In this document: piece by piece, positions 24,154 to 37,078 of the stretch
Layout of the letters: each line of letters begins with the position of its first letter
How positions within the stretch are numbered: the stretch's first letter is position 1
Source: Lineus longissimus
Taxonomy: Eukaryota > Nemertea > Pilidiophora > Heteronemertea > Lineidae
Assembly: GCF_910592395.1 (NCBI RefSeq)
Contig: NC_088318.1
Location: forward strand, 18,972,349 to 19,036,348
DNA: 64,000 nt
Direction of reading: 5' to 3'
Notes under the pieces: generated by a model
The model's input: only the letters and a program-made list of their open reading frames with translations
Told to the model about the DNA's origin: nothing
The model's database searches: none
Translations under genes and position numbers: made by a program

Positions 24154-24159
24154 TTTATT
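24154..24159 (-). terminator. Poly(A) signal of the carbonic anhydrase gene
   Basis: AATAAA on the minus strand 33 nt after the stop codon. It would give a very short 3'UTR; a later signal at 22355 is an alternative. Confidence 0.4.
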
Positions 24160-24192
24160 TGATCAGTAGACCAACAAGTTGTGATCACCTGA

Positions 24193-27100
24193 CTAGAAAG
24201 AAGAGCTAATCTTCCTGTCATTCAGGGGCTGTGTTGGCCTGAAGTTATGGAGGCATCTAGCGTGGTCCCCACGGTCTGCTTGCTCTTCTGTTACAAGCTC
24301 CATTTGTCTGAATGCTTCCAGCTGAAAGTCAATGGAAAAAGCTATCAAGAAATGATTATAAAGTATCAATAGGCCTATATGTGGGTTGTACCTTCAATAC
24401 TTGCAGAAGACCAGCTTATGGTGAGTTAGGACAACAAATTAGCGATTTTCCCTAAGTGGCTAAAACGGATATATATCACGTTCTTCGATGAAACTTCAAA
24501 AGCAACTGCTCAACCTACCTGATCCTCGGAGAATTCGATGGGTTCCATGAGCACCAGCCATCTGACCGACTGGTAACAAGGTGGTGTGGTCAGGGACCCT
24601 GCATAAGTCCAGTAATGATGGAGATCATCTGGAAATTGAGAAAAACAATGTAGTCAGACTTGGAAAGTGTGCCACTTATGAGTGGACCTTGGCATGATTA
24701 GAGGACTGGTTTCAGCCTATGTCCAGACAAGGTATTCGTCGGTCTAATTTGATGGTGACCAACTGAGTGGTCCAGTCACCAGTCAGCTGGTCAGACAAAG
24801 ATCCCCTTTTGCGAGTTGTTGCTACTTCTGGCTGTACCGAGGCTACTTTTTGCTGGGTCACTGGATGTACCAAGTCATGCCCGCTGAAACGACGAGTGAT
24901 CATATCAACATTGTTGTGGCGATACTCTACACCATCCCTTCGCAATTCCCGATCACTGTTCACTAAAAGATTTGAGAAACAAGTTGTCACAATTCCGTTG
25001 GCGTCATGCAATTTGAATTGCAGCAGACGTCGCGGTTTAACATAAGTTGTGTACCGGTGCTACCGAATACGCTGCATGACACAAGGGCCTTAACATCACA
25101 GTAGAAAAGAATCATATTGAATTTGGCTAAATCACAGGGCTCAGCCAGGCCTCTGAATCTGATATCATGATGGGGGGCGGGCGAGGGGGTTGGTCCAGCA
25201 GCGGCTGGCAGCGGACATTTGTCTTCATGACTCTTGCTTAGCGCTGCTACAGCTTAAAGTGCTGTGGTACAGTCTAGAAGCAGTGTCATCATTGGCGAAA
25301 TGAACCAAAGTTTGTGAGGGGCGGAGTTTCGTCCAAAAATAGATCTGTTTACACACTACGGCAATGGCGTATTGCAGGTACACGTCAACGGGTCATTGAT
25401 TGTCGGACGTCAGTTCGCCAAGAAAACCAAAGGAATCGAAGGATTCATTGAACTCATCAACACATCATTAGTTTTCAGTGAAGTGCAACTGTATTCCTAG
25501 GTAAATCACTTTGGTATACAGAGAGTAAGATTACAATTAACTCACGTTAAAGTTTGAGTTCCGGGGAGGTAGCGTTGTCAGTACGTTGGTTTAGGGGCGC
25601 AATAACCTAGCTTATAGCGAGCAATTAGTACACTAAGATTTCAGTGATTAACATAATAGTTGCAAGTATTTGGCATTTTAGACTCATAATTCGTGCTATA
25701 ATAACTACGTTGTAAACATAATGCTCAAAATTGATTCATGAAAAAGTTGTTAGGGCAATATCAAGCAAGCAGTAATGGAAAAAAGTGTAATTCCATTAAC
25801 TGAATATTGTTTTTAGACACTATAACATTTTAGGCCTACTTTTCCGTAAACCACGAGAACAATGTATGTGAAAAAAACAACACATATAAGTGAGGCGCCG
25901 AGTATACAGTAATTGTAAGGTAAAGAAAAGCTCGGTCTCTAAAGTCTGGAGGTCCGGAGTCCGTAACTGTGACGGTCACGAGAGTGATTTGTTCTTACGG
26001 ATAGATCGAGAGGGCGGTTTGGGGTTCCGCCGACGGTGCTCGCATGCATTAGTCGTATCCCCGAAACCTTTACAACGCGAACAAAGCTCGTGGCATCCAT
26101 GACGGTATAGGAATTGACGGTGAGGTAACAAAAAAACTCGTGGCATATCGGATGCGCATCCGATGACGGTAAAGAAATTGACGGTAATTGATCTCGTGGC
26201 ATATCGGATGCGCATCCGAAGACGGTAAGGGAATTGACGGTGAAGGATCTCGTGGAATATCGGATGCGCATCCGATGACGGTAAAGAAATTGACGGTAAA
26301 GGATCTCGTGGCATATCGGATGCGCATCCGAAGACGGTAAGGGAATTGACGGTGAAGGATCTCGTGGCGTATCGGATCCGAAGACGGTAAGGGAATTGAC
26401 GGTGAAGGATCTCGTGGCATATCGGATGCGCATCCGAAGACGGTAAGGGAATTGACGGTAAAGGATCTCGTGGCATATCGGATGCGCATCCGATGACGGT
26501 TTTATATACATATATATATACATATTATATAAATTTTAGTTTTACACTATTGTGTAAGTGCAAGCTCTAGTGAGCTCACACAACTGTTTGACAGTCCTGG
26601 CTCCTCCCTCGTGCTGACAACATGATGAGAGAGATGAGACAGTCACAGACAGGCCAAATCAGTATTGGCTGCTCTGCCAAGTTGTACACTTACGTGGTAA
26701 GAGCCCCATCAAGTCAAATCCCTCACATAAATCGACCATTTGATTCTTGTAGCGTATCTTGTTGAGGAGGTCGCAGAGTTTCTGGAAGTGATGATGTCTT
26801 TTTCCCACCTGAAAGAGGATGCGTTAGGCGGAGATATGAGATCATGTGCGGATTATGTGACACGTGGACTATATGAGACCACATGCTACAGACTTGAAAT
26901 CTGTTCAATTGCCTTTGAACTTGCTTTAGAACTCAACCGGTCACCGACCATAGGAATGATTGGGGATTGCTCTGTCCTGGGATGTAGTGAAGGATTGCAA
27001 TCAAAAGGGAAACACTACTCAGACAAGTCTAGATCCGGGGGACTTTGGCATGGAGTTGATAATCAATATGCTGTCTCTGTGCTAATACATATCGGAATAA

Positions 27101-30100
27101 GGAAGGCATGGTCAGTGGAATGACCACAATACCAGAAATCCCCGACCTCGAACTTGCGCATGCGCACTAATTACCATCTCGGCCGATCAACGCAGTAGTG
27201 CGCTCAGCTTAGGGCAATCTCAAAAAGAAGAGTTAATCAGGCGGTGGGGAGCATTACGCACTTTGCCGATAGCCCATTGGTTTCCTCTAATGTCTAGCTA
27301 ATACTGTGCGAAATTTCAGTGAATTTAGTCAAAAAAATCCTTTGTCCACCTTTGTACCGCCGCTTTGCATGCATTGATGAAGTTCAAACAGGGAAAATCA
27401 GGAAAATAAGCCTTTGAGGCGTTTTTACGGCTCAAAAACTGGCATTTCTAGCGATAATATTTTAGTTGCCGATAGATCCGCGAGAGGGCAATACCATCTA
27501 GAGTCATAATAACACTGCTTCTGGTGTTTTGGAACATTTTTTTCTTTGTCCACTTCCATGCCGAAATTGGAGGTTTTAATGATGTGACAGCAAAAAATTG
27601 AATTGGTCATTGCGAGGGGGTCACTAGGGAGCTTGGGGGGTTGATCTATGCAATATACCTAGTTTTAAATCGTGCTTGTTTCATGCTAATGTGAAACACC
27701 ATCATTCTGATACTACTGAGATTTAAATTTTTCACTCTAGATTTTAAATGAAGTTTGAAAATTCATTTTTCACTTGATGATCATGCTAATCATGACTGCA
27801 TGAGTCCAGTTTCCCTGCACCCAAAGTTTATTACTGATGGTAGCTTTCCTATATCTAATTGTCTAATGTAAAAAAGTTGGGCATTTTGTGGGGGGTGTAC
27901 TGTGGTCTTGGCCTCTCCTACCTTGGGGGTGGGGGTGGGGTGGGGGTGGGGTGGGGTGGAGGTTGGTCTTGTTGGCATCCAGGTTTGAAATTGATGTAGG
28001 CATTCCAGTAATTTGATTGCAAATTTGTTAGATCCTCTGGTGAACAGTCATATCAGGTGGGAGCATACAAACAAGGACATCAGGGACGCTGTCCTAAATA
28101 AAGAGGTGTCCTGATTATGATCACCTGTGTCCTCGAACACAAGACGTACGATCGTTTAGCCAAAACATACTGCGAGCCGTACTTTTGAGGTACATTGTGT
28201 CTCCGCGGTATAATACGATATCAATTTAGACCAAGGGACCAAATAATGCTGTCCTCTCTCAAAGGTGTCCTCACACAGAAGGTAATTCTCTGAATACACC
28301 CCGTCTCGTTGAGGCTGCCATTGTGATTGATTGCTGCGAGCTGATTCGTCAATGGCGGCACGTGACTGATTACACTGGCGGCCTCTATCGGACGGCGTTG
28401 GTCGGGTTTTTCTGGTGTTGAGCTGGCTCCAGAAATAGAGTTAACTCTTGGGCATCAAGTGCTAAGAACGATCTAACGGTCGAATTCCGGGTGGAGGTGG
28501 CATTGATTTTGTGGCACACATGTTGTAATCGAGCTGCTCCTTTAACCTTTTGATCTGTCCTCCAAATGGTGTTAAATAACATATCCTACCTTAATGAATA
28601 CACCTATCACAGCCAGTCCATCTGGTTTATCTAGGGCCTCAGCGGCAGTTTTGTATTTCGTTGAATTGTAATGAACCAAATGCAGCTGAAACGAGCGTTA
28701 CTAGCGTTATATATTTGACTTTCTTTCATTTTCCTCCCAGAACTACATGTACAAACTGGACATTGATGTAGGGCTCAATGCGAACTAACTTTAATCTAAA
28801 ACTGTGCACCCGCTAAGATACATGTACATGTATATCAGCTGAGCACCACGTCCTCACGGGCCTCTACTGACAGGCCTATATCTAATACCCATCAACAGTG
28901 CCCTCTGGACAGTGAATGGCCTCGTTCCTTAGGATGATTCGGGAGTTGTAATAGATGACTAATAAACTGCCTCGGTAGTCTAACAAACAAAGGTATCATA
29001 CGTGATACGTGCAGCATAAAACGCTGATGTGGATATAGGCTCAAAAATAGGATTTCGCTTACTTCAGCTGAATACGGACGTCCGTTCACGGTATGTTCCG
29101 AGCCTTCGTTGCTGGTGGCACCCCAGTGGAAGTGGAACTGGGCAAGCCTGTATTCAGTGTCTCCCATTCTGTAATCTGATAGAGAATGGAGCGACTGATT
29201 AGAAGTTCGAAAGAAGGAGGCAAATGCACTTGTAAGGTGCCTGTCAAAGTCCCGCCAAAACTGTCCAATTTCCACCAAGACTATCACTTGAAGTTACCAG
29301 TAAACGGAATGAGTAAGCCACCCATCCAGTTGATCTATCGCTGACGTATTTAATACATCAGCGATCAGGTGTGATATACATGTAGATCGAGACAGGTACG
29401 ATCCTAGATTTCCCAGCTAGTAGGCCTACTCTCCTACGATGAGGCTAACAAGTTTGCCAACAGTCACACGCTTACTTGGTGCTTGACTGTCAGCACGGAC
29501 CTGCACTCCATTGCCTGTGTTGACCAGGGTGGTGCACTCGGAATGGAAATATTGCGGTTTCAGCGGCAGGAGATGTTGATCACATTCAGCGTCGCCTGTC
29601 TGGATGTTCACAGGCGATTGATGAGAACCAGCAGCATGTGGGTAGTTATGATGCCATGTGGCCGAACCTGGATGGAAAAGCATTGAAATGGGTTAACGAG
29701 TTGGCTTCTATCCAAACTACATGTATGTACCTCTCCGAGTACCCAGGCCACTCCTTTGTTCCTGACGAAAGATTGCGGATTCTGACTCAGTCAAATGAAG
29801 AACCGTCTTCTTCAAACCAACTTGTCATAAACAAACTGCAACAGAGGAACGGATGAAACCCTAGCCCCACCTGAAATTCGCAAGCCCTTGCTATACGCTT
29901 GCGACACTGGCTTGCGACACTGGCTTGCGACACTGGCTTGCGACACTGGCTTGCGACACTGGCTTGCGACACTGGCTTGCGACACTGGCTTGCGACACTG
30001 GCTTGCGACACTGGCACCACAAAGTGCGGTATGGTGGTGCTCAGCCTGGCTGTCTATACATCAAAATCAATCAAATCAATCACTCCGCTCCCGCCAATTG

Positions 30101-30221
30101 TGGCGGGAAAGGAGCAACTCGTCGCAACATCTGCCAGCATGAACATTGTTTTCTCCCGTAATTAGAGGCGATGAAATGAGTCTATATACATACCATTCGA
30201 GTCGCCGTATCCCCAACTCAT
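24193..30221 (-). CDS. CA2-like: Cytosolic-type alpha-carbonic anhydrase
   Basis: Alpha-carbonic anhydrases interconvert CO2 and bicarbonate with a zinc-bound hydroxide. Seven exons: 30221-30194, 29667-29476, 29175-29063, 28685-28590, 26808-26694, 24628-24519 and 24321-24193, joining in frame to 260 residues, the length of human CA2. The start MSWGYG matches the short cytosolic N-terminus and there is no signal peptide. QSPVNI, QFHFHWG (two zinc His), GSEHTVNG (the Glu that orders Thr199) and ELHLVHY (third zinc His, split across a splice junction) are present. So are [23 protein letters not shown] (Thr199/Thr200) and NFRPTQPLN. At the position of the CA2 proton-shuttle His64 the sequence reads NTGN, that is Asn. 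Catalysis should be intact but proton transfer may rely on other groups. Introns hold a 56-bp repeat array and a 13-bp repeat. Confidence 0.95.
26088..26594. repeat. 56-bp tandem array with palindromic core, plus shared flank
   Basis: About seven units of roughly 56 bp carry CTCGTGGCATATCGGATGCG and the perfect 16-bp palindrome TCGGATGCGCATCCGA. An AT-rich (TATATA)n stretch and a tail ending GCTCACACAACTGTTTGACA follow. The same array and tail recur at 40153-40333, so array plus tail forms one mobile unit. It lies in a carbonic anhydrase intron. Confidence 0.9.
27925..27960 (+). repeat. G-rich tract, possible G-quadruplex
   Basis: Seven runs of four or five G separated by single T residues, in a carbonic anhydrase intron. 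Such a sequence fits the G4 consensus on the plus strand (the template strand of that gene). Confidence 0.6.
29898..30014. repeat. 13-bp tandem repeat (9 copies)
   Basis: Nine exact copies of CTTGCGACACTGG in the first intron of the carbonic anhydrase gene. The open frames across it are repeat by-products. Confidence 0.95.
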
Positions 30222-33200
30222 ATCGCTTCGGCCGCCTCCAAACCAAGATGTCACCTACAACGATAGAAAGACGTTCAACATATCTCAATCGACCATGCTT
30301 GCTTTCGATAAGCGCTTTACAATTGAAATCTCATTCGTGCATACCACAGGGAACGAATCGGCTATTACGCATTACCAAGCAATCAAAATGGTGTGCTTGA
30401 TTAACGGCTTACCTGCAAAAAAGCCTCAAGAAGTATGAATTATCATGACACATTATTAGTCTTGCTAATATAATACGGTATTATCCGTGTACATGGAATG
30501 TTTTTGAAGCCCCATGGGCTTCTGCAGGCAAAAGTTCCACTCAGTGATCTCGGGTGCGATGCTGCTTTGATAGAAATAAACAGCCTTAGTTTTCCGGCTT
30601 TTTCTGGGACACAGATGTGCCATGCCCCTTTCCATGAGAAGGGATGTGTAATTGTAACTGATTACAGTGCAAAATTCTCTGTGGTCGCAACCACCCCTGT
30701 TATAGATTCCCAATATCGTGGCGCACGCGTACCACCGCGGCCTTATACTCGTACTTCCTTTAACAGAAGACTTCCATTAAACCTCCCTGCTTGTTCTTCC
30801 CGTTGGCTCGATCAAAGTGTTTGAGAAGATATTCATGAGAAAAGTACATAAGATAGCTGCTTGCCCTGAAGTTAGATACACATATCTAGGCTTGAATTGT
30901 TTATCATCTGAGCTTTACGGCCTGGAGGCAATCCCTGCTATGATCACTATCATTTGATACAAATTTACAAGCCGAACATGAAAGCTCAATTGGCCAAACA
31001 GAAATATCACTGCGACGGAGTATGGAATTACAAAGTACTTCATGAGTGATTCTGGTGTGGAAATTGAATTGAATTTGATTTGAATTGAAATTTTTTGAGT
31101 TGAATTTCTTCATAAGTTCAAAATTCAAAAAGTTGGCCGTGTCACCGGGGACCTTGTAATGATAATTAGAGAGGAAACCATTCAGGACCAGCGATTCTTG
31201 GTCGTCATAGCGGGGTGGTCGCCGACCGGGGTTCAACTGTACTGTACTCTTCTCACACAAAAAAGGAAAACAACGCTCTATGGTCGCTTCTGTGTGGTTG
31301 CGAGGGATAGCATCCATCATGATGGATGTAGGTCTTGGCCTACACAAATACGAAGCATCCGCCAGAAATTATGCTCTTTACAACAACTGAGCAAGAATGA
31401 CTCAAAAGCGACACTTGGCATCTGAAGCAAAAAAGGCAACCAGTGACCTTTGATGATATTTGATGGAGTCTCTCCGGGAGGTTACGAGCGATAGTCGATA
31501 GATACATTCATGTCATCAAAAACCAATAATACATGTCATCCGCCAAAATATTGCTTATCGCTAAAGTTGGGAGGACATCAGAAGGAAAGCGTGGGAGGTC
31601 TTTGCATTGTACGAACATGACAATGACGATGGCCAGCGCGCCAGTATAATTCTTCTCTGGCTTTGATTGAGTGATGCAGTTTCATTTTTTCACGGCGCGG
31701 GAATCAGAATAACTGGATGTTATGCAATGTATAAGGAAAGCGTGAGAGCAGTCAGGAAGACGAAACGAAGCTGTAGTAACACAGAATGAAACACAAAAGC
31801 GAGCTATCGGTCGAGCTTCTTCCTTGCCTGGCGATCCAATTAGTGCGGGCTCACAAATTATTGGAAAACAGGACTGCATGTCCCGAATCAGATTGGGCCG
31901 GGGCAAAATTGCGATGATGGTGTGGGACTGATTGATGTGATTTTCCAGCGATTTTGGCAGAGCCAAGGAATCTGCATCATGGTGGGAACACCTCCCTAGG
32001 GATGCTGGTGTTCGCCGAGTATTGAGCTCTGCTTGAATCATGGACTATTGTTTTCGGCTGAATCCAATTGGTCCGTTGATGAATCTTTGGGGAAAGAATC
32101 AATCTGCGATCAATATCTGACCGCCGGTGATCGCCATCGAGTGAGGATGTTGTACACTCTTCCCGCGATTTGTTGAGCAATCAGACAGTGACCTATCACC
32201 GACATCACTCAGGTATACAGCTCACATGGGTATAGCTTAAAACATCGGCTGTCGCCTCGGTTTTAGCCAGCATTTCAGTCCCTCGCGGTGTTTGATGAGA
32301 CATTACCTCTAGTTCGGCATCAATTCCTTAACCAAACATCGCCATCCGTGATATATCTTCTGTTACGATAACGAGGCTCTCAATCAGTGTCAGGGCATAT
32401 CTTTCTCAGACAAAGACATTGATTAAGTCCCACTTCAAACGTCAATGATCCATTTGCAGAAACTATCTCGCGAAATCGATCAGATAAGCAGACCACACCA
32501 GTGACGACATCGATCACCTTTGCGGAATCCATCAGTGCTCGTGGAAAATCAATGAACTTTCTATATTACCAGTGTTCTCTAGTAATGTGGAAATTCGGGA
32601 TAGCAGAAGCTTTCGGTTGATTTGGAGAGTTATAGTGTGAGAGCAAAGATCTCTAACTTATGCAGTCGGTCGATACGAGCTCTCTCAAAATCAGAGTTTC
32701 GTATGTATAGCGAGTTAAAAGAAGATAGTTGCGTGACTTACCAAAGAAATAACGAACTGCAATTAGAACACGTCCCTGAATGTGAAACTCTCGCTCTGAA
32801 CTGACGCCGGTGCGAAATGGTGAGACATCCCACCAAAACCAGACGGAATCGAATATATGTATGACCAAATTAGGACAAAAAGCTACGGCGCTATGAATTA
32901 TTAAAGCAGAGCCATGAGTACCTTATACCGAGGTGCTGTAATAACGCCCATACATTGATAATTACGTCAATCAAATCAAATGGTATCGCCACAGAAATGT
33001 CTCCATTATACAACATGATCTCATTATTATTTCCATCTCGACATGTTTTTGTCAATTAGTACCCAAACATTCAATTGACAAATGTGATTTTCCCATGATC
33101 TCATGTCTCGGCTGAAAAAACCAATTCAGAGAGTATAAAGACCGGAAAATGAACAGACATTTGAACCCTCAAAAAGTTCATATGACAAAAACTGGATTGT

Positions 33201-36200
33201 TAACAACGCAAATTTAGGGTGCAACTTGAAGAAGTCAGCTTTTCTCGGAAAAAAGAGGAAATATTGCGATCTTTACAAGAAATCAACCAAAGGCATTTGT
33301 TTGCGAAGGATAGGTGTACCAAATGCGAACATACATGATTAGATAAAAGAAAAACACATGGATGAACCTTATGATTATCATAAAAAAGAGAACACTGCGC
33401 CACTTCATCGGAGTAAAGTCAGGGCATGACCAACTTACCATCCGGCGAAAGTGTACAAACATAAGGTCCTCAAGACACATTTTCTATAGGAAAACTGGGT
33501 AGGGTTAGATTACTGACGAGATACTCCAGAGAAAAAGTGGACGAAACAGTCCCCCTTGTTTGCTATTCCAGCGAATTATGGATATGATAAAGAGACCCCT
33601 AGGAATGATTAGGACGTATGTCTGTACACCTGCCTCAAGGCATGGCATCAAGTAGCGATTTTGACAGGTGATAGTCAAAACGATTCGCGTGTAGAATGAC
33701 ATTTTACATGTACCAGGCCAGGGTGTACCCTCATGCATAGGCCTGTATATGCGCGTATGCATTACGACGAGATTTCTTCCATTGGCCCCATGAGCACAAC
33801 TTAGCTCATTAAAATGAGTCCGGTGCTTGTTCAGTCTGACGGCCGGTTTAAGATTGCCAAGATCAAGCTTCCGTCACAATTAGCGCCGGAAATCGCTGAG
33901 GAAACGGTCGAAACTGTGTCAGTCGATCACTGACTTGGCAACGGCTACTAATGGCGAGGCTTGGAGACGGCGGAAATAGTGGATCGTGTGACGGTCGGAG
34001 TCGGAAGTGCCTTAGTTTGGCATGAGGACTGCTTGTTGTTGTCAACTCAGTTTACAGAGCTAATAGTCTGCCGCATGTCGACTTATGCATTATATTACTG
34101 AGTCTGTCCCGTAGCTGAGAACTGGTGGCGACACACTGGCCACCTATCGGGGCCTAAAGACCTCAAATACGTAAACTCATGCATTACATTACTGTAGTAT
34201 CGAGTGAAAGGCCCTGAAGCTCAGGATGGCTCAAATCATTCTCCGATGTAGGAGATAAGATAAAATCGTTCTTTCTCCTTCGTAGCCTATGATGGAGGAG
34301 ATGAATTGGACAGCCGGCGGTACATCGAAAGCAACATTGATCCTTGATCAGATTGAATAATCAGTCATGCCGCTGCCGTTGCCAATGAAGAGCGCTACAT
34401 TACCGTTTGTAAATCCATTTCCGATTTCCTTCCGTCAGCAGTCCGTTTCTTTTCATTGCTACAAAACCATCCGGTTAATTAATAACATGGTTAGCGTGTT
34501 CCGAGGCTGATTCGTCTTGTAATGGGTTATTTTTATTTCAGCATTCATTCATTGGGAAATAAATCATGTCTTATTAGCACATTCTTGAGGACTAGTGATG
34601 CGGACCAATGGCAGAGTTATTAGACGAGCAGACGACAGGCCTAATCTGTCCTCTACAGCTACGCAAGGGATAGGTCGGATGACGTCACGTGTTATCACTG
34701 GAGATTAACAGCAGCCGATCCTTCAATGAATTGACATCCCCTTCTTATTTCTCAAAATCGATTTCACGTGGGAGTTCAGAAAAGGCTCTACGACTCTGGA
34801 GAAAAATCCAAACTAGTGTTTTTGGATGGTATTACAACCGTAGCCTCTCAAGACGTCTGCCGAGAAAAATCAGAAGTATTTTGCTTTTATAATGAGTCCT
34901 AATGAGACTTCATGGATGACGTCAGTCTACTGCAAAATGTAGGCAACGATCGTCGATGGTTACTGATAGTGTATCACGAAACTCTGGCAGACTCAAATCA
35001 TTACTTTAGTTTGAAGAGTGTCAATCCAGTATCTGATTAGGTGTGACACTTAGCCATGGAGGTCGAGGGTCCTTATCAGCGGTATGAATACTGGGTTCAG
35101 ATACCAATTAATGACGCACCTTACCCAGCAGATACTCGAATGTTAAGACTGCCAATAAGATTGCACCTATGAGCTCCATCGAGGGGTTGTTCCATTAATA
35201 AGTGCAAACGATTTCTCTTTAGCAGGAAAAAATGAAATGTTTTGCTGCTCCGGTGTAAGAGGTGCTGCGTATTTCTAAGAAAATTGTACCACACTTTACC
35301 AAGTCGGCAAATTGGCCATCGTCAGTTATTCCAGTCGGGGCTAAAATGAAAATACGTGAACCTTTCATATGGAAACTCTCCGAGTCTTTAACGGATTTCC
35401 AATTGAAAAGATTGCCCTCTCATTTGCCATTGAGGCCACCTGAGTGTCGGTCCTACTAATTAGAACCGTGAAAATGGGCTCAGGTTCCAATCGATGACTT
35501 GACTTCTTAACCGTGCGTGACAAGATGCTGGACTGTCCTATTATGATTTTTAACTACGAATAAGGACATTCTTGAGCTACGAGGGCTTGGTCGTTTCAAC
35601 AGTTCATCAGGCATACCTAAAAAACTATACAAACGCGAACACATTCTCCCGTAAAAGAGATTTTCTCTGTTTCGTTAAGAGGATAGGAGGCAAAGGCAGA
35701 TCCCATCCCACTTGTAAACATATTCAATTTTGCGATATCTTAAAGAGCGAGAGTTATCAAACAGATCGTCTATATCCGGAGCCGTCTTCCGTTTCAAGGA
35801 GCAATGCGTAGGAGGCATGGAATCTTCTTTGCCGGCGACATCGCCTGACACGAAGGATGACATTTTACGTAGAATGTTGGTAATTTGATTCTGCAGGTTG
35901 TATACAATGTACACGATTGCCTTTATGTTATCAAAGGCAGACAATTGGATTGGGCGGGTGGGCCAGATTAAATTGGATGAAATCGATGATATGTGTCTCT
36001 ACTTAATCATAGAATATTAGCATATACATTTGTACATCAGTGCTATAGTTCTCGACTGTACTTGGCCGTCTGCCTAACTGTTCCCCAGCTACAAATACGC
36101 AATGCCTATAATCATCGACAAAAAGTTCTCATATGTGGCACAAGGGTAACAAAATAACGATTGAGGACTGAAAGATGATTACCGGATTACAGAATGATCC

Positions 36201-37078
36201 TTCTGTCTCCTCTCTCTTGTATGGACGTTTCTGACCTTTTGAGAAACAATGACCTTTTGAGAGACAACATCTCACTTTCCTGGCTTCAATCATCCACAAT
36301 CTCACAGCGTCATTGCCCGTCAAACCGTACAGCAATTGTAGCTCCAAGCACGAGGTGGTATCGCTGAGGATGGGTTATCCAACCCTCTTAGAGATATGGC
36401 CTCAGAGAGGATCGATCAACGTGTGGAGGTGTATGCAACAAATGTTGATTTGGGGAAGTCACTTTACCATTAATCCTGATGACAAATGTTATTGCGGTTA
36501 ATTCACCATAATTAATCAACAAATGATGAATATTCGTCATCGCTCACGTCCCCCATAGACCTGGACAACATTTGAAGCCACTGGAGGAACACTTAGATAA
36601 ACACCACTCATCAGGCACCATTCCGGGACCAATACCACTCATCCGGCGTCGTACCGGGATCAGCTCCACGATGACTACCAGTCTCCGGTGAAGACAAAAT
36701 CTAATTTTCTCGTGGCCTCTGAAAACTCCGATCATTCTCCGATATTGTTGTGATGGCAACGGTTCACCCGTTCTGAACTAAATTTTGCAAAAGCTAGCTA
36801 GGGCCGTACCCTTTTTCTGCTGAAGGCAGCACTGTAGGCATGTTCAATATTCAATCAATCAATCTATGGCCTTTCTCCACTGTTGTGTTTTACGACGCGG
36901 TTTGCTATTTGACGCGCCGAAGGTGTTTGTCACATGAGTAGGTTTCCACTGAACGCGATTTTGCTTGAAAATAGTGTTTGGACAAACGGAGTAGACCTTT
37001 AAAGTGGATAGTCATTAAGCCACATTTCGAAATAAAGCTAAAACTGATTTGATGTAAATAGAGAGTGCCAGTGCAAGA
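30222..37078. other. Gene-poor intergenic region
   Basis: Upstream of the carbonic anhydrase. All open frames are short, lack recognisable domains and show no supported splice structure. A fragment near 31190-31240 (GTTCAACTG with CGGGGTGG) resembles the end of a dispersed transposon family. A short palindrome occurs at about 31311-31328 (CATCCATCATGATGGATG). Distal regulatory elements may exist but cannot be read from sequence alone. Confidence 0.4.

Noticed and set aside
35675-35944. 89-codon minus-strand frame with a Lys/Arg/Ser-rich stretch
   Set aside because: No family resemblance and no splice structure; left as intergenic.
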